From: Micromonospora yasonensis
GTDB lineage: Bacteria; Actinomycetota; Actinomycetes; Mycobacteriales; Micromonosporaceae
DNA: 50,482 bases
Reading direction: 5' to 3'
NCBI RefSeq assembly: GCF_026013475.1
Contig: NZ_JAPDPH010000025.1
Location: 1 to 50,482, forward strand
Shown here in pieces: positions 14,986-26,094 of the stretch. A model generated the notes under the pieces. That model saw nothing but the letters and a program-made list of their open reading frames with translations, had not been told where the DNA came from and did not search any database. Position 1 is the stretch's first letter, and every line of letters begins with the position of its first letter. Made by a program: the position numbers and the translations under genes.

Positions 14986-16428
14986 ATGGCACAGCAGGCG
15001 ACGGCGCAGATCGGGGTCACCGGTCTGGCGGTGATGGGCCGCAACCTGGCCCGGAACCTGGCCCGCAACGGCTTCACCGTGGCGGTGCACAACCGCTCGC
15101 CCGAGCGCACCCGCCGTCTCGTCGCGGAGCACGGCGGCGAGGGCACCTTCGTGCCGTCGGAGTCCCTCGCCGACTTCGTGGCCTCGCTGGAGCGCCCCCG
15201 CGCGGTGATCGTCATGGTGAAGGCGGGCGCCCCCACCGACGCGGTGATCGACGAACTGGTCCCCCTGCTCGAGCAGGGGGACATCGTGGTCGACTGCGGC
15301 AACGCGCACTTCGCCGACACCCGCCGCCGCGAGGAGGCGCTGCGCGGGCACGGGCTGCACTTCGTCGGCACCGGCGTGTCCGGCGGTGAGGAGGGCGCGC
15401 TGCACGGCCCGAGCATCATGCCGGGCGGCTCGGCGGAGTCGTACCGGAAGCTCGGCCCGATCTTCGAGAAGATCGCCGCGCAGGTGGAAGGTACCCCGTG
15501 CTGCCGGCACATCGGCCCGGACGGCGCGGGCCACTTCGTGAAGATGGTCCACAACGGCATCGAGTACGCCGACATGCAGCTCATCGCCGAGGCGTACGAC
15601 CTGCTGCGGGCCGGACTGTCGGCGGGCCCGGCGGAGATCGCGGAGATCTTCCGGGAGTGGAACCGCGGCGAACTGGAGTCCTTCCTCATCGAGATCACCG
15701 CCGACGTGCTCGGGCACACCGACGCGGCGACCGGCCGGCCCTTCGTCGACGTGGTGCTCGACCAGGCCGAGCAGAAGGGCACCGGCCGGTGGACCGTGCA
15801 GAGCGCACTCGACCTGGGCATCCCGATCACCGGCATCGCCGAGGCCACCTTCGCCCGGTCACTGTCCGGGCACGCCGACCAGCGCGCCGCCGCCCGCCGC
15901 GCCTTCCCCGACGCGGGCGAGAAGTGGCAGGTGGACGACCGGGACACCTTCGTCGAGGACGTCCGGCGCGCGCTGCTGGCCAGCAAGATCGTCGCGTACG
16001 CGCAGGGGTTCGACCACATCCGCGCCGGCAGCCGGGAGTACGACTGGAACATCGACCTGGGCGGCACCGCCACCATCTGGCGGGGCGGCTGCATCATCCG
16101 GGCCCGCTTCCTGGACCGGATCCGGGAGGCGTACGACGCCGAACCGGAGCTGGCCACGTTGCTGGTCGCCCCGTGGTTCGCCGACCGGGTCAGCGCCGGG
16201 GTGCCGGCCTGGCGGCGGGTGGTGGCCGACGCGGCCCGGGCGGGCGTGCCGACCCCGGCCTTCTCGTCGTCGCTGGCCTACTTCGACGGCCTGCGCGCCG
16301 AGCGGCTGCCGGCCGCGCTGATCCAGGGCCTGCGGGACAACTTCGGTGCGCACACCTACCACCGGGTGGACCGGGAGGGCTCGTTCCACACCCTGTGGGC
16401 GGGGGACCGCTCCGAAGTGGAGGCCTGA
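14986..16428 (+). CDS. gnd: 6-phosphogluconate dehydrogenase, decarboxylating
   Basis: About 480 residues, the long dimeric form. It oxidises and decarboxylates 6-phosphogluconate to ribulose 5-phosphate with NADP. The N-terminal Rossmann motif is GLAVMGRNLARNLARNGF with VAVHNRS after it. The substrate region has GTGVSGGEEGALHGPSIMPGG and the signature HFVKMVHNGIEYADMQLIAEAYDLL with its catalytic Lys and Asn. The C-terminal region YHRVDREGSFHTLW is typical. The ATG at 14986 is chosen; a GTG at 14974 with GGAGA upstream is also possible. It stands alone and converges on a small hypothetical gene. Confidence 0.96.
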   Translation: MAQQATAQIGVTGLAVMGRNLARNLARNGFTVAVHNRSPERTRRLVAEHGGEGTFVPSESLADFVASLERPRAVIVMVKAGAPTDAVIDELVPLLEQGDIVVDCGNAHFADTRRREEALRGHGLHFVGTGVSGGEEGALHGPSIMPGGSAESYRKLGPIFEKIAAQVEGTPCCRHIGPDGAGHFVKMVHNGIEYADMQLIAEAYDLLRAGLSAGPAEIAEIFREWNRGELESFLIEITADVLGHTDAATGRPFVDVVLDQAEQKGTGRWTVQSALDLGIPITGIAEATFARSLSGHADQRAAARRAFPDAGEKWQVDDRDTFVEDVRRALLASKIVAYAQGFDHIRAGSREYDWNIDLGGTATIWRGGCIIRARFLDRIREAYDAEPELATLLVAPWFADRVSAGVPAWRRVVADAARAGVPTPAFSSSLAYFDGLRAERLPAALIQGLRDNFGAHTYHRVDREGSFHTLWAGDRSEVEA

Positions 16429-16431
16429 GAC

Positions 16432-16662
16432 TCACCAGGCGCGCTGGGTCTCTTCGGGCGCAGTGGGCGCCCAGCCGGCGGCCGGTTCGCCCTGCGCCAA
16501 CTCGCCGATCTCGCCGGAGCGGACGGCCGGGGTGTGCCCGAGGTCGGCGCAGTACCGCTCGGCCACCCCGGCGCACAGGTCGGCGATCTGCTCACGCTGC
16601 GCCGGATCACCCAGGTCGGCCCCGGCCAGGGCGGCCGTCATCTCGTACCGGAGCTCGCGCAT
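16432..16662 (-). CDS. Small hypothetical protein (76 residues)
   Basis: A coherent small acidic protein with a helical pattern (MRELRYEMTAALAGADLGDPAQREQI type opening). One Cys lies in LCAGVAERYCADLG with a second six residues on. The end is Pro/Trp-containing (AAGWAPTAPEETQRAW). GGAGG touches the ATG directly, which is too close for a normal ribosome site, so the exact start is uncertain; an ATG seven codons later is an alternative. It ends four bases from the gnd stop. No family recognised. Confidence 0.55.
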   Translation of the reverse strand: MRELRYEMTAALAGADLGDPAQREQIADLCAGVAERYCADLGHTPAVRSGEIGELAQGEPAAGWAPTAPEETQRAW

Positions 16663-16719
16663 CCTCCACCCCCGTGGCGGGCGCGTCCCGGCGGCGCGCC
16701 CTGCGCCGATCGTACGCGC

Positions 16720-16763
16720 GGGCGCCCCGCTCCCGGCCGGAAAGCCGGATGCGGGGGGCGCCC
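16720..16763 (-). terminator. Probable terminator downstream of uppS
   Basis: GGGCGCCCC and GGGGCGCCC (9 bp) enclose a smaller CCGG-AAAG-CCGG hairpin, about 70 bases beyond the uppS stop on the minus strand. There is no T tract. Confidence 0.4.
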
Positions 16764-16833
16764 ACGGAGCCGGCCCACCGCGACGCCGCGGCGGGCCGCC
16801 GAGGTCAGCAGAACCGACGCCGCTTGGCCGACG

Positions 16834-17646
16834 TCAGGATCCGGGGGCCACCGGGTTGGGCAGCGCGCCGCCGAAGCGCCGGTCCCGCTGGGCGTAGAGC
16901 TCGCAGGCGTACCAGAGGTGGCGACGGTCGAAGTCCGGCCAGAGGGTGTCGAGGAAGACCAGTTCGGCGTACGCGCTCTGCCAGAGCAGGAAGTTGGAGG
17001 TGCGCTGCTCGCCGGAGGGGCGCAGGAAGAGGTCCACCTCGGGGACCTCCGGGTGGTAGAGGTACCTCGCCAGGGTCTTCTCGGTGACCTTGCCCGGGTC
17101 GAGCTTCCCGGCGGCCGCGTCGCGGGCGATCGCGGCGGCCGCGTCCGCGATCTCGGCCTGGCCGCCGTAGTTGACGCAGAACTGCAGGGTCAGCGTCGAG
17201 TTGCCCCGGGACATCTCCTCGGCGGTCTGCAGCTCGGAGATCACGCTCTTCCACAGCCGGCCGGACCGGCCGGACCAGACCACCCGGACGCCGAGGTCGA
17301 CGAGCTGGTCCCGGCGGCGGCGGATGACGTCCCGGTTGAAGCCCATCAGGAAGCGGACCTCCTCCGGCGAGCGCCGCCAGTTCTCGGTGGAGAAGGCGTA
17401 CGCCGACAGGTAGGGGATGCCCAGCTCGATGGCGCCCTCGATGGTGTCGAAGAGGCTGTGCTCGCCCTGCTCGTGGCCCTTGGTGCGGGGCAGCCCGCGC
17501 TCCTTCGCCCAGCGCCCGTTGCCGTCCATGACCACGGCGATGTGCCTCGGCAGCGCCTCGGCCGGCAGGGCCGGCGGCCGGGCACCCGACGGGTGCGGAG
17601 TCGGTGGCATCGGCTCACGCCGGCCGGCCCTCATCGATCGGATCAC
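16834..17646 (-). CDS. uppS: Isoprenyl transferase (cis-prenyl/decaprenyl diphosphate synthase, UppS family)
   Basis: A 270-residue cis-prenyltransferase that builds the polyprenyl diphosphate carrier for cell-wall synthesis. All signature regions are present: [24 protein letters not shown] (catalytic Asp and substrate loop), [15 protein letters not shown], and the C-terminal [25 protein letters not shown] with its conserved Arg pair and Ser. The GTG start follows the recO TAA with no gap; ATG codons at residue 5 and residue 13 are alternatives. The order recO-uppS matches mycobacteria (Rv2362c-Rv2361c, where UppS makes decaprenyl diphosphate). Product chain length cannot be read from the sequence. 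Confidence 0.95.
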   Translation of the reverse strand: MIRSMRAGRREPMPPTPHPSGARPPALPAEALPRHIAVVMDGNGRWAKERGLPRTKGHEQGEHSLFDTIEGAIELGIPYLSAYAFSTENWRRSPEEVRFLMGFNRDVIRRRRDQLVDLGVRVVWSGRSGRLWKSVISELQTAEEMSRGNSTLTLQFCVNYGGQAEIADAAAAIARDAAAGKLDPGKVTEKTLARYLYHPEVPEVDLFLRPSGEQRTSNFLLWQSAYAELVFLDTLWPDFDRRHLWYACELYAQRDRRFGGALPNPVAPGS

Positions 17647-18441
17647 TTACGTCTTCTCCCTGTTCACACCTGCCGGGGCGCCCCGGTCGACCAGCGGCAG
17701 CGAGCGTAGCGCGCGCTCCAGGTGCCACTGGAGGTGCGCCGCGACCAGACCGCTGCACTCCCGGCGTACGCCGGGCTCGGTGGCGTCGGCGTACGCCCAG
17801 TCGCCGGTGGTCAGCGCGGACATCAGCTCGACGGTGGCCGGGGCCGGGTGGGCGGCGCCGGGTGGGCGGCAGTCCGGGCAGACCGCACCCCCGGCGGGCA
17901 CGGAGAACGCCCGGTGCTTTCCCGGGGTGCCACAGACCGCGCAGGCGGTCAGCGCCGGCGCCCAGCCGGCGAAGGCCATCCCGCGCAGCAGGTACGCGTC
18001 GAGCACCAGGGTGGTGGCGTGCTCGCCGCGGGCCAGCGACTTGATCGCCCCGAGGGTGAGCTGGAACAGGCGCATGGACGGCTCCCGCTCGACCGGGGTG
18101 AGCCGCTCCGCCGTCTCGGCGATCGCGCTGGCCGCCGTGTAGCGGGGGTAGTCGCCGAGGAACCGCTTGCCGTACAGGTCGATCCCCTCGACCTGGCTGA
18201 TGGTGTGCAGCGAGCTGCCCTGGTTGCCCTTGGGATCGCCGGCGAGTTGGAGGTCGACGTGCCCGAACGGCTCCAGCCGGGCGCCGAACCGGCTGGTGGT
18301 GCGGCGTACCCCCCGGGCGACCGCGCGCAGCCGGCCGTGCCGGCGGGTGAGCAGGGTGATGATCCGGTCGGACTCGCCCAGCTTCTGCACGCGCAGCACC
18401 ACCGCGTCGTCGCGGTAGAGCTGTCGGCGGTACCCGGCCAT
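17647..18441 (-). CDS. recO: DNA repair protein RecO
   Basis: A 264-residue RecO, which acts in RecFOR-mediated loading of RecA at gaps. The N-terminal OB-fold opens YRDDAVVLRVQKLGESDRIITLLTRRHGRLRAVARG, the standard RecO start. A zinc-binding motif is present in the C-terminal half: CAVCG and CPDC, the usual CxxC...CxxC. The middle helical part includes LTLGAIKSLARGEH. It immediately precedes uppS with no gap. Its upstream region faces the divergent DUF4097 lipoprotein gene. Confidence 0.95.
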   Translation of the reverse strand: MAGYRRQLYRDDAVVLRVQKLGESDRIITLLTRRHGRLRAVARGVRRTTSRFGARLEPFGHVDLQLAGDPKGNQGSSLHTISQVEGIDLYGKRFLGDYPRYTAASAIAETAERLTPVEREPSMRLFQLTLGAIKSLARGEHATTLVLDAYLLRGMAFAGWAPALTACAVCGTPGKHRAFSVPAGGAVCPDCRPPGAAHPAPATVELMSALTTGDWAYADATEPGVRRECSGLVAAHLQWHLERALRSLPLVDRGAPAGVNREKT

Positions 18442-18542
18442 CCCGTCATTCTCCCTCGGGGTGCGATCTCAGGGTCGGTTCGGGGTGGATCGGCGGTCGA
18501 ACCCGGATGTGCGCCGCCGAGGTCGGGCCGTAGCGTCTCGGC

Positions 18543-19322
18543 ATGGCTCTGCACCGGACCGCCGTCGCCACCACCGCGGCCGCCACCCTGATCCTGCTCG
18601 CCGGGTGTGACACCCTGTCGTTCCGCCGACTCGACTTCGACAACACCGAGGCGGTGAAGATCAGCCGGATCACCGTGCAGCCCGGGGGCGCCGGGGACAT
18701 CACCGTCCACGCCGCCGGCTCCGCCGCCCAGGTACGGATCAAGCGGGTGCTCCGCTACCAGGGCAGCCAGCCCACCACCCGGTACGAGATCAACGGCGAC
18801 GAGTTGGTGCTGCCGACCGACTGCGGCCCGCGGTGCACGGTCTCCTACGAGGTGACCGCCCCCGAGGGCGTGGCGGTACGCGGCGAGACCGGCTCCGGGA
18901 ACGTCACGCTGAGCCAGGTCGGCGCGGTGGACTTCACGCTGCACTCCGGGGACATCAGCGTGACCGGGGCACGCGCCGACGTCCACGCCGAGACCACCTC
19001 GGGCAACATCGAGGTGGTCGACGCGACCGGCGCGGTCCGGCTGCGCGCCTCCTCGGGCAACATCGACGGGCGCCGGCTCGCCGCGGGGGTGGACGCGGAG
19101 GCCACCTCGGGCAACGTCACCGTCGAACTGGACCGGCCGGCCTCGGCCCGGGTGCACGCCACCAGCGGCGACGTCGAGCTGACCGTGCCGGCCGACCGGT
19201 ACCGGGTGCGGGCGCACGCGAACTCCGGCGACACCAAACTGGGTGTGCCCGACGACCCCACCGCGTCCCTGGTCCTGGACGTGACCGCCACCAGCGGCAA
19301 CGTGACGGTCCGGCACCGCTGA
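18543..19322 (+). CDS. Secreted lipoprotein with DUF4097-type repeats
   Basis: A 259-residue protein with a lipoprotein signal peptide (ATLILLAGC; the Cys would be lipidated). From about residue 100 the sequence is a run of short beta-strand repeats with recurring SGN/SGD turns (GSGNVTLSQVG, SGDISVTGA, SGNIEVVDA, SGNIDGRRL, SGNVTVEL, SGDVELTV, SGDTKLGV, SGNVTVRH). This is the single-stranded beta-helix pattern of DUF4097/adhesin-like proteins. A possible leaderless promoter (GTAGCGT seven bases before the ATG) is visible. Function is unknown; a cell-surface structural or binding role is likely. It converges on the acyltransferase gene. Confidence 0.85.
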   Translation: MALHRTAVATTAAATLILLAGCDTLSFRRLDFDNTEAVKISRITVQPGGAGDITVHAAGSAAQVRIKRVLRYQGSQPTTRYEINGDELVLPTDCGPRCTVSYEVTAPEGVAVRGETGSGNVTLSQVGAVDFTLHSGDISVTGARADVHAETTSGNIEVVDATGAVRLRASSGNIDGRRLAAGVDAEATSGNVTVELDRPASARVHATSGDVELTVPADRYRVRAHANSGDTKLGVPDDPTASLVLDVTATSGNVTVRHR

Positions 19323-19351
19323 CCCCGCGCCGCCCGCTTCGGATCCGCGGA

Positions 19352-20488
19352 TCAGGCCCCCCGGGTGGCGCGGTCGGGCTCGGCGCGGCGTGGTGCGGGG
19401 ACCCGAGGGGCGCCGGCCGGGACAAGTTCGGTTGCCGCGCCGGCGGGGGCGGGGCTGGCCGGGGCGGCCGCCGCGCGATCCGCCACGGTCCGCCCGCCGG
19501 GAAGCAGTTCCGGGGTACGCCGGGCCGCGCCGTCCTCCACCCAGCCGACCATCAGGGTGACCACCCCGACCAGCGCGAACACCAGCACCACCCGGATGGC
19601 GAGGCCGAGCGGGTCGCGCGGCGTCCAGCCGACCAGGCCGACCAGCGGGGTGAGCGCCACCACGAACGGCATGTGCCACAGGTAGATGGTCAGCGCACGC
19701 CGGTTCAGCACGGTGACCGCCCGGCTCACCAGCGGGTAGCGGTCCACCCAGGGGGCCTCGGCCGGGGCCCGGCCGATCGCGACCAGGATGAAGGCGGCCG
19801 ACCAGAGCGCGTTGCCGAGGTGGATGTCGTTCAGGTCGTAGCCGCGCGGTCCGGGGTGGGTGGCGATCCAGGTCAGGCCGGCGGCGCCGAGGGCGAGCGC
19901 GGTGGGGACGAGGACCCGGTCGCGCAGCCGGCGGAGCATCCCGTCGTGGTGGGCGAACCCGAGCAGCCAGGCGCCGAAGTACAGGCCGAACTCGCGCAGC
20001 ACGGTCGGGGCGTCCGGGAAGATGCCGAACTCGATCGTGGCGAGCAGCGCGTACGGGGCGAGCAGGGTGGGCAGCGGCGCGCGGCGGAACAGCCACAGGA
20101 CCAGCGGCGAGGCAAGCACGAACCACAGGTAGTCCCGCAGGTACCAGATCGGGCTCAGGGCCAGCGCGCCCCAGTGGTTGGCCGGTGGGTCGCTGACCGG
20201 GAAGAGCCAGAGCAGCACCTTCGGGGTGAGCGGGAGCCCGGTGAGCAGCATGGCCGGTACGAAGACCGCGGCGAGCACCCAGAGCGACGGCAGCAGGCGC
20301 CGCAGCCGGCGCGCCACCGCCGGCACCCCGGTCCGGTCCAGCGACGCGGCCATCAGCGAGCCGGCGAGCGCGAACATCACCGACATCGCGGGAAACACCA
20401 GCGTGAGGGCGGCGTACCCGGTGACGTGATAGACGACGACTCGAACGATGGCCAGGAAGCGGAGCAGGTCCAGGTATCGGTTTCGCAT
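19352..20488 (-). CDS. Membrane acyltransferase, AT3/OafA-like family
   Basis: A 378-residue multi-helix protein of the acyltransferase-3 type. The N-terminus MRNRYLDLLRFLAIVRVVVYHVTGY carries the family's R..D.LR..A...VV..H pattern, with the conserved His in VYHVTG. About ten membrane helices follow, and IYLWHMPFVVAL near residue 290 is the typical late motif. These enzymes acylate sugars, lipids or antibiotics from cytoplasmic acyl-CoA. The last ~50 residues are a Pro/Ala/Arg-rich tail. No ribosome site is obvious at the ATG. It is flanked by the era terminator upstream, so it has its own promoter. Confidence 0.88.
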   Translation of the reverse strand: MRNRYLDLLRFLAIVRVVVYHVTGYAALTLVFPAMSVMFALAGSLMAASLDRTGVPAVARRLRRLLPSLWVLAAVFVPAMLLTGLPLTPKVLLWLFPVSDPPANHWGALALSPIWYLRDYLWFVLASPLVLWLFRRAPLPTLLAPYALLATIEFGIFPDAPTVLREFGLYFGAWLLGFAHHDGMLRRLRDRVLVPTALALGAAGLTWIATHPGPRGYDLNDIHLGNALWSAAFILVAIGRAPAEAPWVDRYPLVSRAVTVLNRRALTIYLWHMPFVVALTPLVGLVGWTPRDPLGLAIRVVLVFALVGVVTLMVGWVEDGAARRTPELLPGGRTVADRAAAAPASPAPAGAATELVPAGAPRVPAPRRAEPDRATRGA

Positions 20489-20628
20489 CAGCCTGCATCT
20501 ATGTCCGGGGACGGGATCAACGTTCCCCTACCCTCCGACCCGACCGCGCGATACGGCCAACGACCCGGGGTCAAAAGTGAGACTTCCCATAAAGCCGACC
20601 GATCCGGACCACCCGGGAAGGGCACCCG

Positions 20629-20671
20629 AAAAACGGCGATCGCCGGTCCGGATGGGCCGGGCCGGCGATCG
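20629..20671 (-). terminator. Intrinsic terminator of the phoH-era operon
   Basis: On the minus strand a stem of about 15 bp (outer 10 bp CGATCGCCGG/CCGGCGATCG perfect, inner helix with one G-T pair, 5-base loop) is followed three bases later by TTTTT. It begins 13 bases after the era stop. This is the clearest classical Rho-independent terminator in the window. Confidence 0.85.
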
Positions 20672-20683
20672 GACGTAGCGGGC

Positions 20684-21592
20684 TCAGAAACCGAGCTTGC
20701 GCAGCTGCTTCGGGTCGCGCTGCCAGTCCTTCGCGACCCGGACGTGCAGGTCCAGATAGATCCGGGTGCCGAGCAGCTCCTCGATCTGCCGGCGGGCGGT
20801 GGTGCCGACCTCCTTGAGCCGGCTGCCCCGGTGACCGATCATGATCGCCTTCTGGCTGGGCCGCTCCACGTACACGTCGGCGTAGATCTTGGTGAGGTTG
20901 CCCTCCGGGATCATCTCCTCCACCACCACCGCGATGGAGTGCGGCAGCTCGTCCCGGACCCCCTCCAGGGCCGCCTCGCGGATCAGCTCGGCGACCAGCA
21001 CCTGCTCGGGGTCGTCGGTGAGCATGTCGTCCGGGTAGAGCTGCGGCGACTCGGGGAGGTATTTGGTCATCACGTCGACCAGGGTGTCGACCTGGTGGCC
21101 GGACACCGCGCTCACCGGCACCACGTCGGCGAAGTCCGCCAGCTCGCTCACCGCGAGCAGCTGCTCGGCCAGCCGCTTCCGGTCCACCAGGTCGGTCTTG
21201 GTGACCACGGCCAGCACGGTCGCCTTGAGGCTGGCCAGCTCGCCGGTGATGAACCGGTCGCCCCGGCCGATCGGCTCGTTCGCCGGAATGCAGAGGCCGA
21301 TCACGTCGACCTCGCTCCAGGTCTCCCGGACCAGGTCGTTCAGGCGCTCGCCGAGCAGCGTCCGGGGCCGGTGCAGCCCCGGGGTGTCGACCAGGACGAG
21401 CTGCGAGTCCGGCCGGTGCAGCACGGCGCGGATGACGTGCCGGGTGGTCTGCGGCTTGTTCGAGGTGATCGCGATCTTGGTGCCGACGATCGCGTTGGTC
21501 AGCGTCGACTTGCCCGCGTTCGGCCGCCCGACGAAACAGGCGAAACCGGCGCGGTAGGGACGAGGCTGCTCCGGGTCCGGCACCCCGCTCAC
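20684..21592 (-). CDS. era: GTPase Era
   Basis: A 302-residue Era GTPase that helps 16S rRNA maturation and 30S assembly. G-motifs: G1 GRPNAGKST, switch region KPQTTRH, G3 DTPGLH, and G4 as TKTD rather than the commoner NKxD. The C-terminal KH RNA-binding domain is visible in IMIGHRGSRLKEVGTTARRQIEELL followed by LDLHVRVAKDWQRD. The GTG start overlaps the TGA of the upstream cytidine-deaminase-like gene. It is the last gene of the phoH-ybeY-corC-era cluster and is followed by a strong terminator. Confidence 0.97.
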   Translation of the reverse strand: MSGVPDPEQPRPYRAGFACFVGRPNAGKSTLTNAIVGTKIAITSNKPQTTRHVIRAVLHRPDSQLVLVDTPGLHRPRTLLGERLNDLVRETWSEVDVIGLCIPANEPIGRGDRFITGELASLKATVLAVVTKTDLVDRKRLAEQLLAVSELADFADVVPVSAVSGHQVDTLVDVMTKYLPESPQLYPDDMLTDDPEQVLVAELIREAALEGVRDELPHSIAVVVEEMIPEGNLTKIYADVYVERPSQKAIMIGHRGSRLKEVGTTARRQIEELLGTRIYLDLHVRVAKDWQRDPKQLRKLGF

Positions 21593-21975
21593 TCGACCAC
21601 CGTGCCGAGGACGGTGCCGTCCGGCGCGGCCACGTGGATCGGCGCGTCGACCGCGAGGTCGCGGACCGCGGCGTGCCCCGCGCCGTCCAGCGTCGAGGCC
21701 TCGGTCACGACCACCGCCGCCTCCAGCCGGCTCGCCCCGGCGGCCACCGCCGAGGCGACCGCCAGCTGCAGCGCGGTCAGGGTCAGCGACGGCAGCGCCA
21801 CGCTGGCCGCCGCGTACGTCCGGCCGTCCTGGTCGCGGACCGCCGCGCCCTCCACTGCGCCGACCCGGCCACGCGCGCCCCGGGCCAGGACGACCAGCTT
21901 GACGTCCTCGGCGCTCAGCTCGGCCGGGTCGGACGGGGTGGGCCGGGCGGCGGGCACGGCGAAAGACTCACGCAT
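21589..21975 (-). CDS. Degenerate cytidine deaminase-like protein
   Basis: A 128-residue protein between corC and era, where mycobacteria have the conserved hypothetical Rv2365c. The pattern [41 protein letters not shown] follows the start of the cytidine deaminase fold. The catalytic zinc residues are missing, though: where CAE would stand it reads LTALQLA, and no PCxxC motif follows. It is therefore probably a catalytically dead fold with a structural or regulatory role. It overlaps corC by 8 bases at its start and era by 4 at its end, so all three are coupled. Confidence 0.8.
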   Translation of the reverse strand: MRESFAVPAARPTPSDPAELSAEDVKLVVLARGARGRVGAVEGAAVRDQDGRTYAAASVALPSLTLTALQLAVASAVAAGASRLEAAVVVTEASTLDGAGHAAVRDLAVDAPIHVAAPDGTVLGTVVE

Positions 21976-23359
21976 CGGCGGGCTGCCTCTCCTCGGAACG
22001 GTTGGGGTTGCCGCGGGACTCGGCGTGCTCGCCGCGCCCCGCGCTGTCGGACGCGTCGCTCGGCGCGGCCCGGCTCACCAGCACGGTGTCGATCCGGTTG
22101 CGCCGACCGGTGGTGCCCTCGGCGATCAGCCGGAGCCCGGCCACCTCGGCCTCGGCGCCGGGGATCGGCACCCGGCCGAGCGACTGCGCGAGCAGGCCGC
22201 CGACCGTCTCCACCTCGTCGGTGGGAAGCTCGGTGTCGAACAGCTCGCCCAGGTTCTCCACCGGCAGTCGGGCGGCCACCCGGACCGACCCGTCCGCCAG
22301 GCGCTCGACCGGCGGGCGTTCGACATCGTACTCGTCGGTGATCTCACCGACGATCTCCTCCAGGATGTCCTCGATGGTGACCAGGCCACCGGTGCCGCCG
22401 TACTCGTCGACGACGATGACCAGGTGGTTGCGGGCCGCCTGCATCTCGGAGAGCAGGTCGTCGACCGGCTTCGACTCCGGCACGAAGGTCGCCGGGCGCA
22501 TCAGCTCGGAAACCGGCAGCTCCGCGGTCCGCGGGTCGCCGCCCTGGGTACGCCGGATCAGGTCCTTGAGGTAGAGCACCCCGAGCACGTCGTCCACGCT
22601 CTCGCCGATCACCGGGATGCGGGAGAACCCGGAGCGCAGGAAGAGCGCCAACGCCTGGCTGAGTGTCTTGCGCTCCTCGATCCACACCATCTCGGTACGC
22701 GGCACCATCACCTCGCGGGCGATGGTGTCACCGAGGGCGAAGACCGAGTGGATCATCTGCCGTTCGCCGTGCTCCACGACGCCGCGCTGCTCGGCCAGGT
22801 CGACCAGCTCGCGCAGCTCCACCTGGCTGGCGAACGGGCCCTCCCGGAAGCCCTTGCCCGGGGTGACCGCGTTGCCGATCAGGATCAGCAGCGAGGCGAG
22901 CGGGTTCAGCGCCCGGCCCAGCCAGCGCACCAACGGAGCGACTGCCCGGCCGACCGCGTACGCGTGCTGCCGGCCGATCGTGCGCGGCGCGACGCCGACC
23001 ACCACGAAGCTGACCACGGTCATCGCGCCGGCGGTGACCAGGGCGGCCCGCCAGCCGGCGCCGAAGCTGTCCACCGCCACCAGCGCGACCAGCGTGGTGG
23101 CGGTCAACTCGGCGAGCAGCCGGAGCAGCAGCAGCAGGTTGAGGTGGCGGACCACGTCGCCGGCGACGGCCTGGAGGGTACGCGCGCCGCGCGCCCCGTC
23201 CCGGGCCAGCTCGGCGGCGCGGGCCGGGGACACGGCGGCCAGCGCCGCCTCGGTCATCGCGATCAGGCCGGCCAGCACCACCAGCCCCGCCGCGAAGACG
23301 ATGAGCTGGAGATCGGGCAGTCCGGCGGGGACGCCGCCGGCCGCCAGGGTGACCATCAC
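21968..23359 (-). CDS. CNNM/CorC-type membrane protein with CBS domains (hemolysin family)
   Basis: A 463-residue protein. The N-terminal DUF21/CNNM membrane domain (about residues 15-190) has four hydrophobic segments. A pair of CBS domains follows ([38 protein letters not shown] and [46 protein letters not shown], about 200-330). A CorC_HlyC domain ends the fold (residues 350-430). The [13 protein letters not shown] motif is diagnostic. The family is tied to magnesium/cobalt transport, and the old hemolysin name is misleading. It overlaps ybeY by 4 bases and the next gene by 8. The last ~30 residues are polar and variable. Confidence 0.94.
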   Translation of the reverse strand: MMVTLAAGGVPAGLPDLQLIVFAAGLVVLAGLIAMTEAALAAVSPARAAELARDGARGARTLQAVAGDVVRHLNLLLLLRLLAELTATTLVALVAVDSFGAGWRAALVTAGAMTVVSFVVVGVAPRTIGRQHAYAVGRAVAPLVRWLGRALNPLASLLILIGNAVTPGKGFREGPFASQVELRELVDLAEQRGVVEHGERQMIHSVFALGDTIAREVMVPRTEMVWIEERKTLSQALALFLRSGFSRIPVIGESVDDVLGVLYLKDLIRRTQGGDPRTAELPVSELMRPATFVPESKPVDDLLSEMQAARNHLVIVVDEYGGTGGLVTIEDILEEIVGEITDEYDVERPPVERLADGSVRVAARLPVENLGELFDTELPTDEVETVGGLLAQSLGRVPIPGAEAEVAGLRLIAEGTTGRRNRIDTVLVSRAAPSDASDSAGRGEHAESRGNPNRSEERQPADA

Positions 23360-23829
23360 TTCGACCAGGTCGCCCGCCAGCTGGCCAGCAGTCGGGCCTG
23401 GAGACCGAACATCTCCCGCTCCTCCTCGGGCTCGGCGTGGTCGTATCCGAGCAGGTGCAGTACCCCGTGCACGGTGAGCAGGTGCAGCTCGTCCGCGGAC
23501 GAATGGCCGGCGGCGGCCGCCTGCTTGGCCGCCACCTCCGGGCAGAGCACGATGTCGCCGAGCAGGGCCGGCTCACCGCCGGCCGGGCTGCTCTCCCCCG
23601 GGCCGTGGTCGACGCTGCCCTCGTCCATGGGGAAGGCGAGCACGTCGGTCGGGCCGTCGCCACCCATCCAGCGGTGGTTCAGCTCGGACATGTAGTCGAT
23701 GTCGACCAGCAGGACGGAGAGCTCGGCGAGGGGGTTGACCCCCATCTCGTCGAGGGCGTGCCGGGCGACGGCGAGCACGGCGTCGGTGTCGACCTCGACA
23801 CCCGACTCGTTGGCGATCTCGATGGACAA
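23356..23829 (-). CDS. ybeY: Endoribonuclease YbeY (16S rRNA maturation)
   Basis: A 157-residue metallo-RNase. The three-histidine zinc motif [11 protein letters not shown] (H3 type, H-x3-H-x5-H) is intact near residue 121. The N-terminal part has the family stretch [22 protein letters not shown] and [10 protein letters not shown]. It acts in 16S 3'-end processing and ribosome quality control. The TGA overlaps the corC start. The phoH stop lies 17 bases upstream, and phoH-ybeY adjacency is near universal in bacteria. Confidence 0.96.
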   Translation of the reverse strand: MSIEIANESGVEVDTDAVLAVARHALDEMGVNPLAELSVLLVDIDYMSELNHRWMGGDGPTDVLAFPMDEGSVDHGPGESSPAGGEPALLGDIVLCPEVAAKQAAAAGHSSADELHLLTVHGVLHLLGYDHAEPEEEREMFGLQARLLASWRATWSK

Positions 23830-23846
23830 CTGTCTTCCTCTGGTGG

Positions 23847-25964
<2,118 letters not shown>

Positions 25965-26094
25965 AGATCGGGCCGTCGGGCCCTACGCCACCTGCTCTCG
26001 ATCTCGGCGCCGGGCCCTGCTGGCGCGGCGGTCGTGACATCCATCGTATCGGTTCAACACGCGCCGCACCGCGCCCATTTCCCGTGGTCGAAGG

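Noticed and set aside
17949..20498. 849-codon minus-strand frame across recO, the lipoprotein and the acyltransferase
   Set aside because: It covers three clear genes in other frames and is low-complexity in all of them.
18833..23695. 1620-codon open frame on the plus strand
   Set aside because: It runs antisense to recognisable acyltransferase, era, corC and ybeY genes, and its translation is Arg/Gly/His/Gln-rich with no domain. It is the usual stop-free shadow frame of GC-rich genes.
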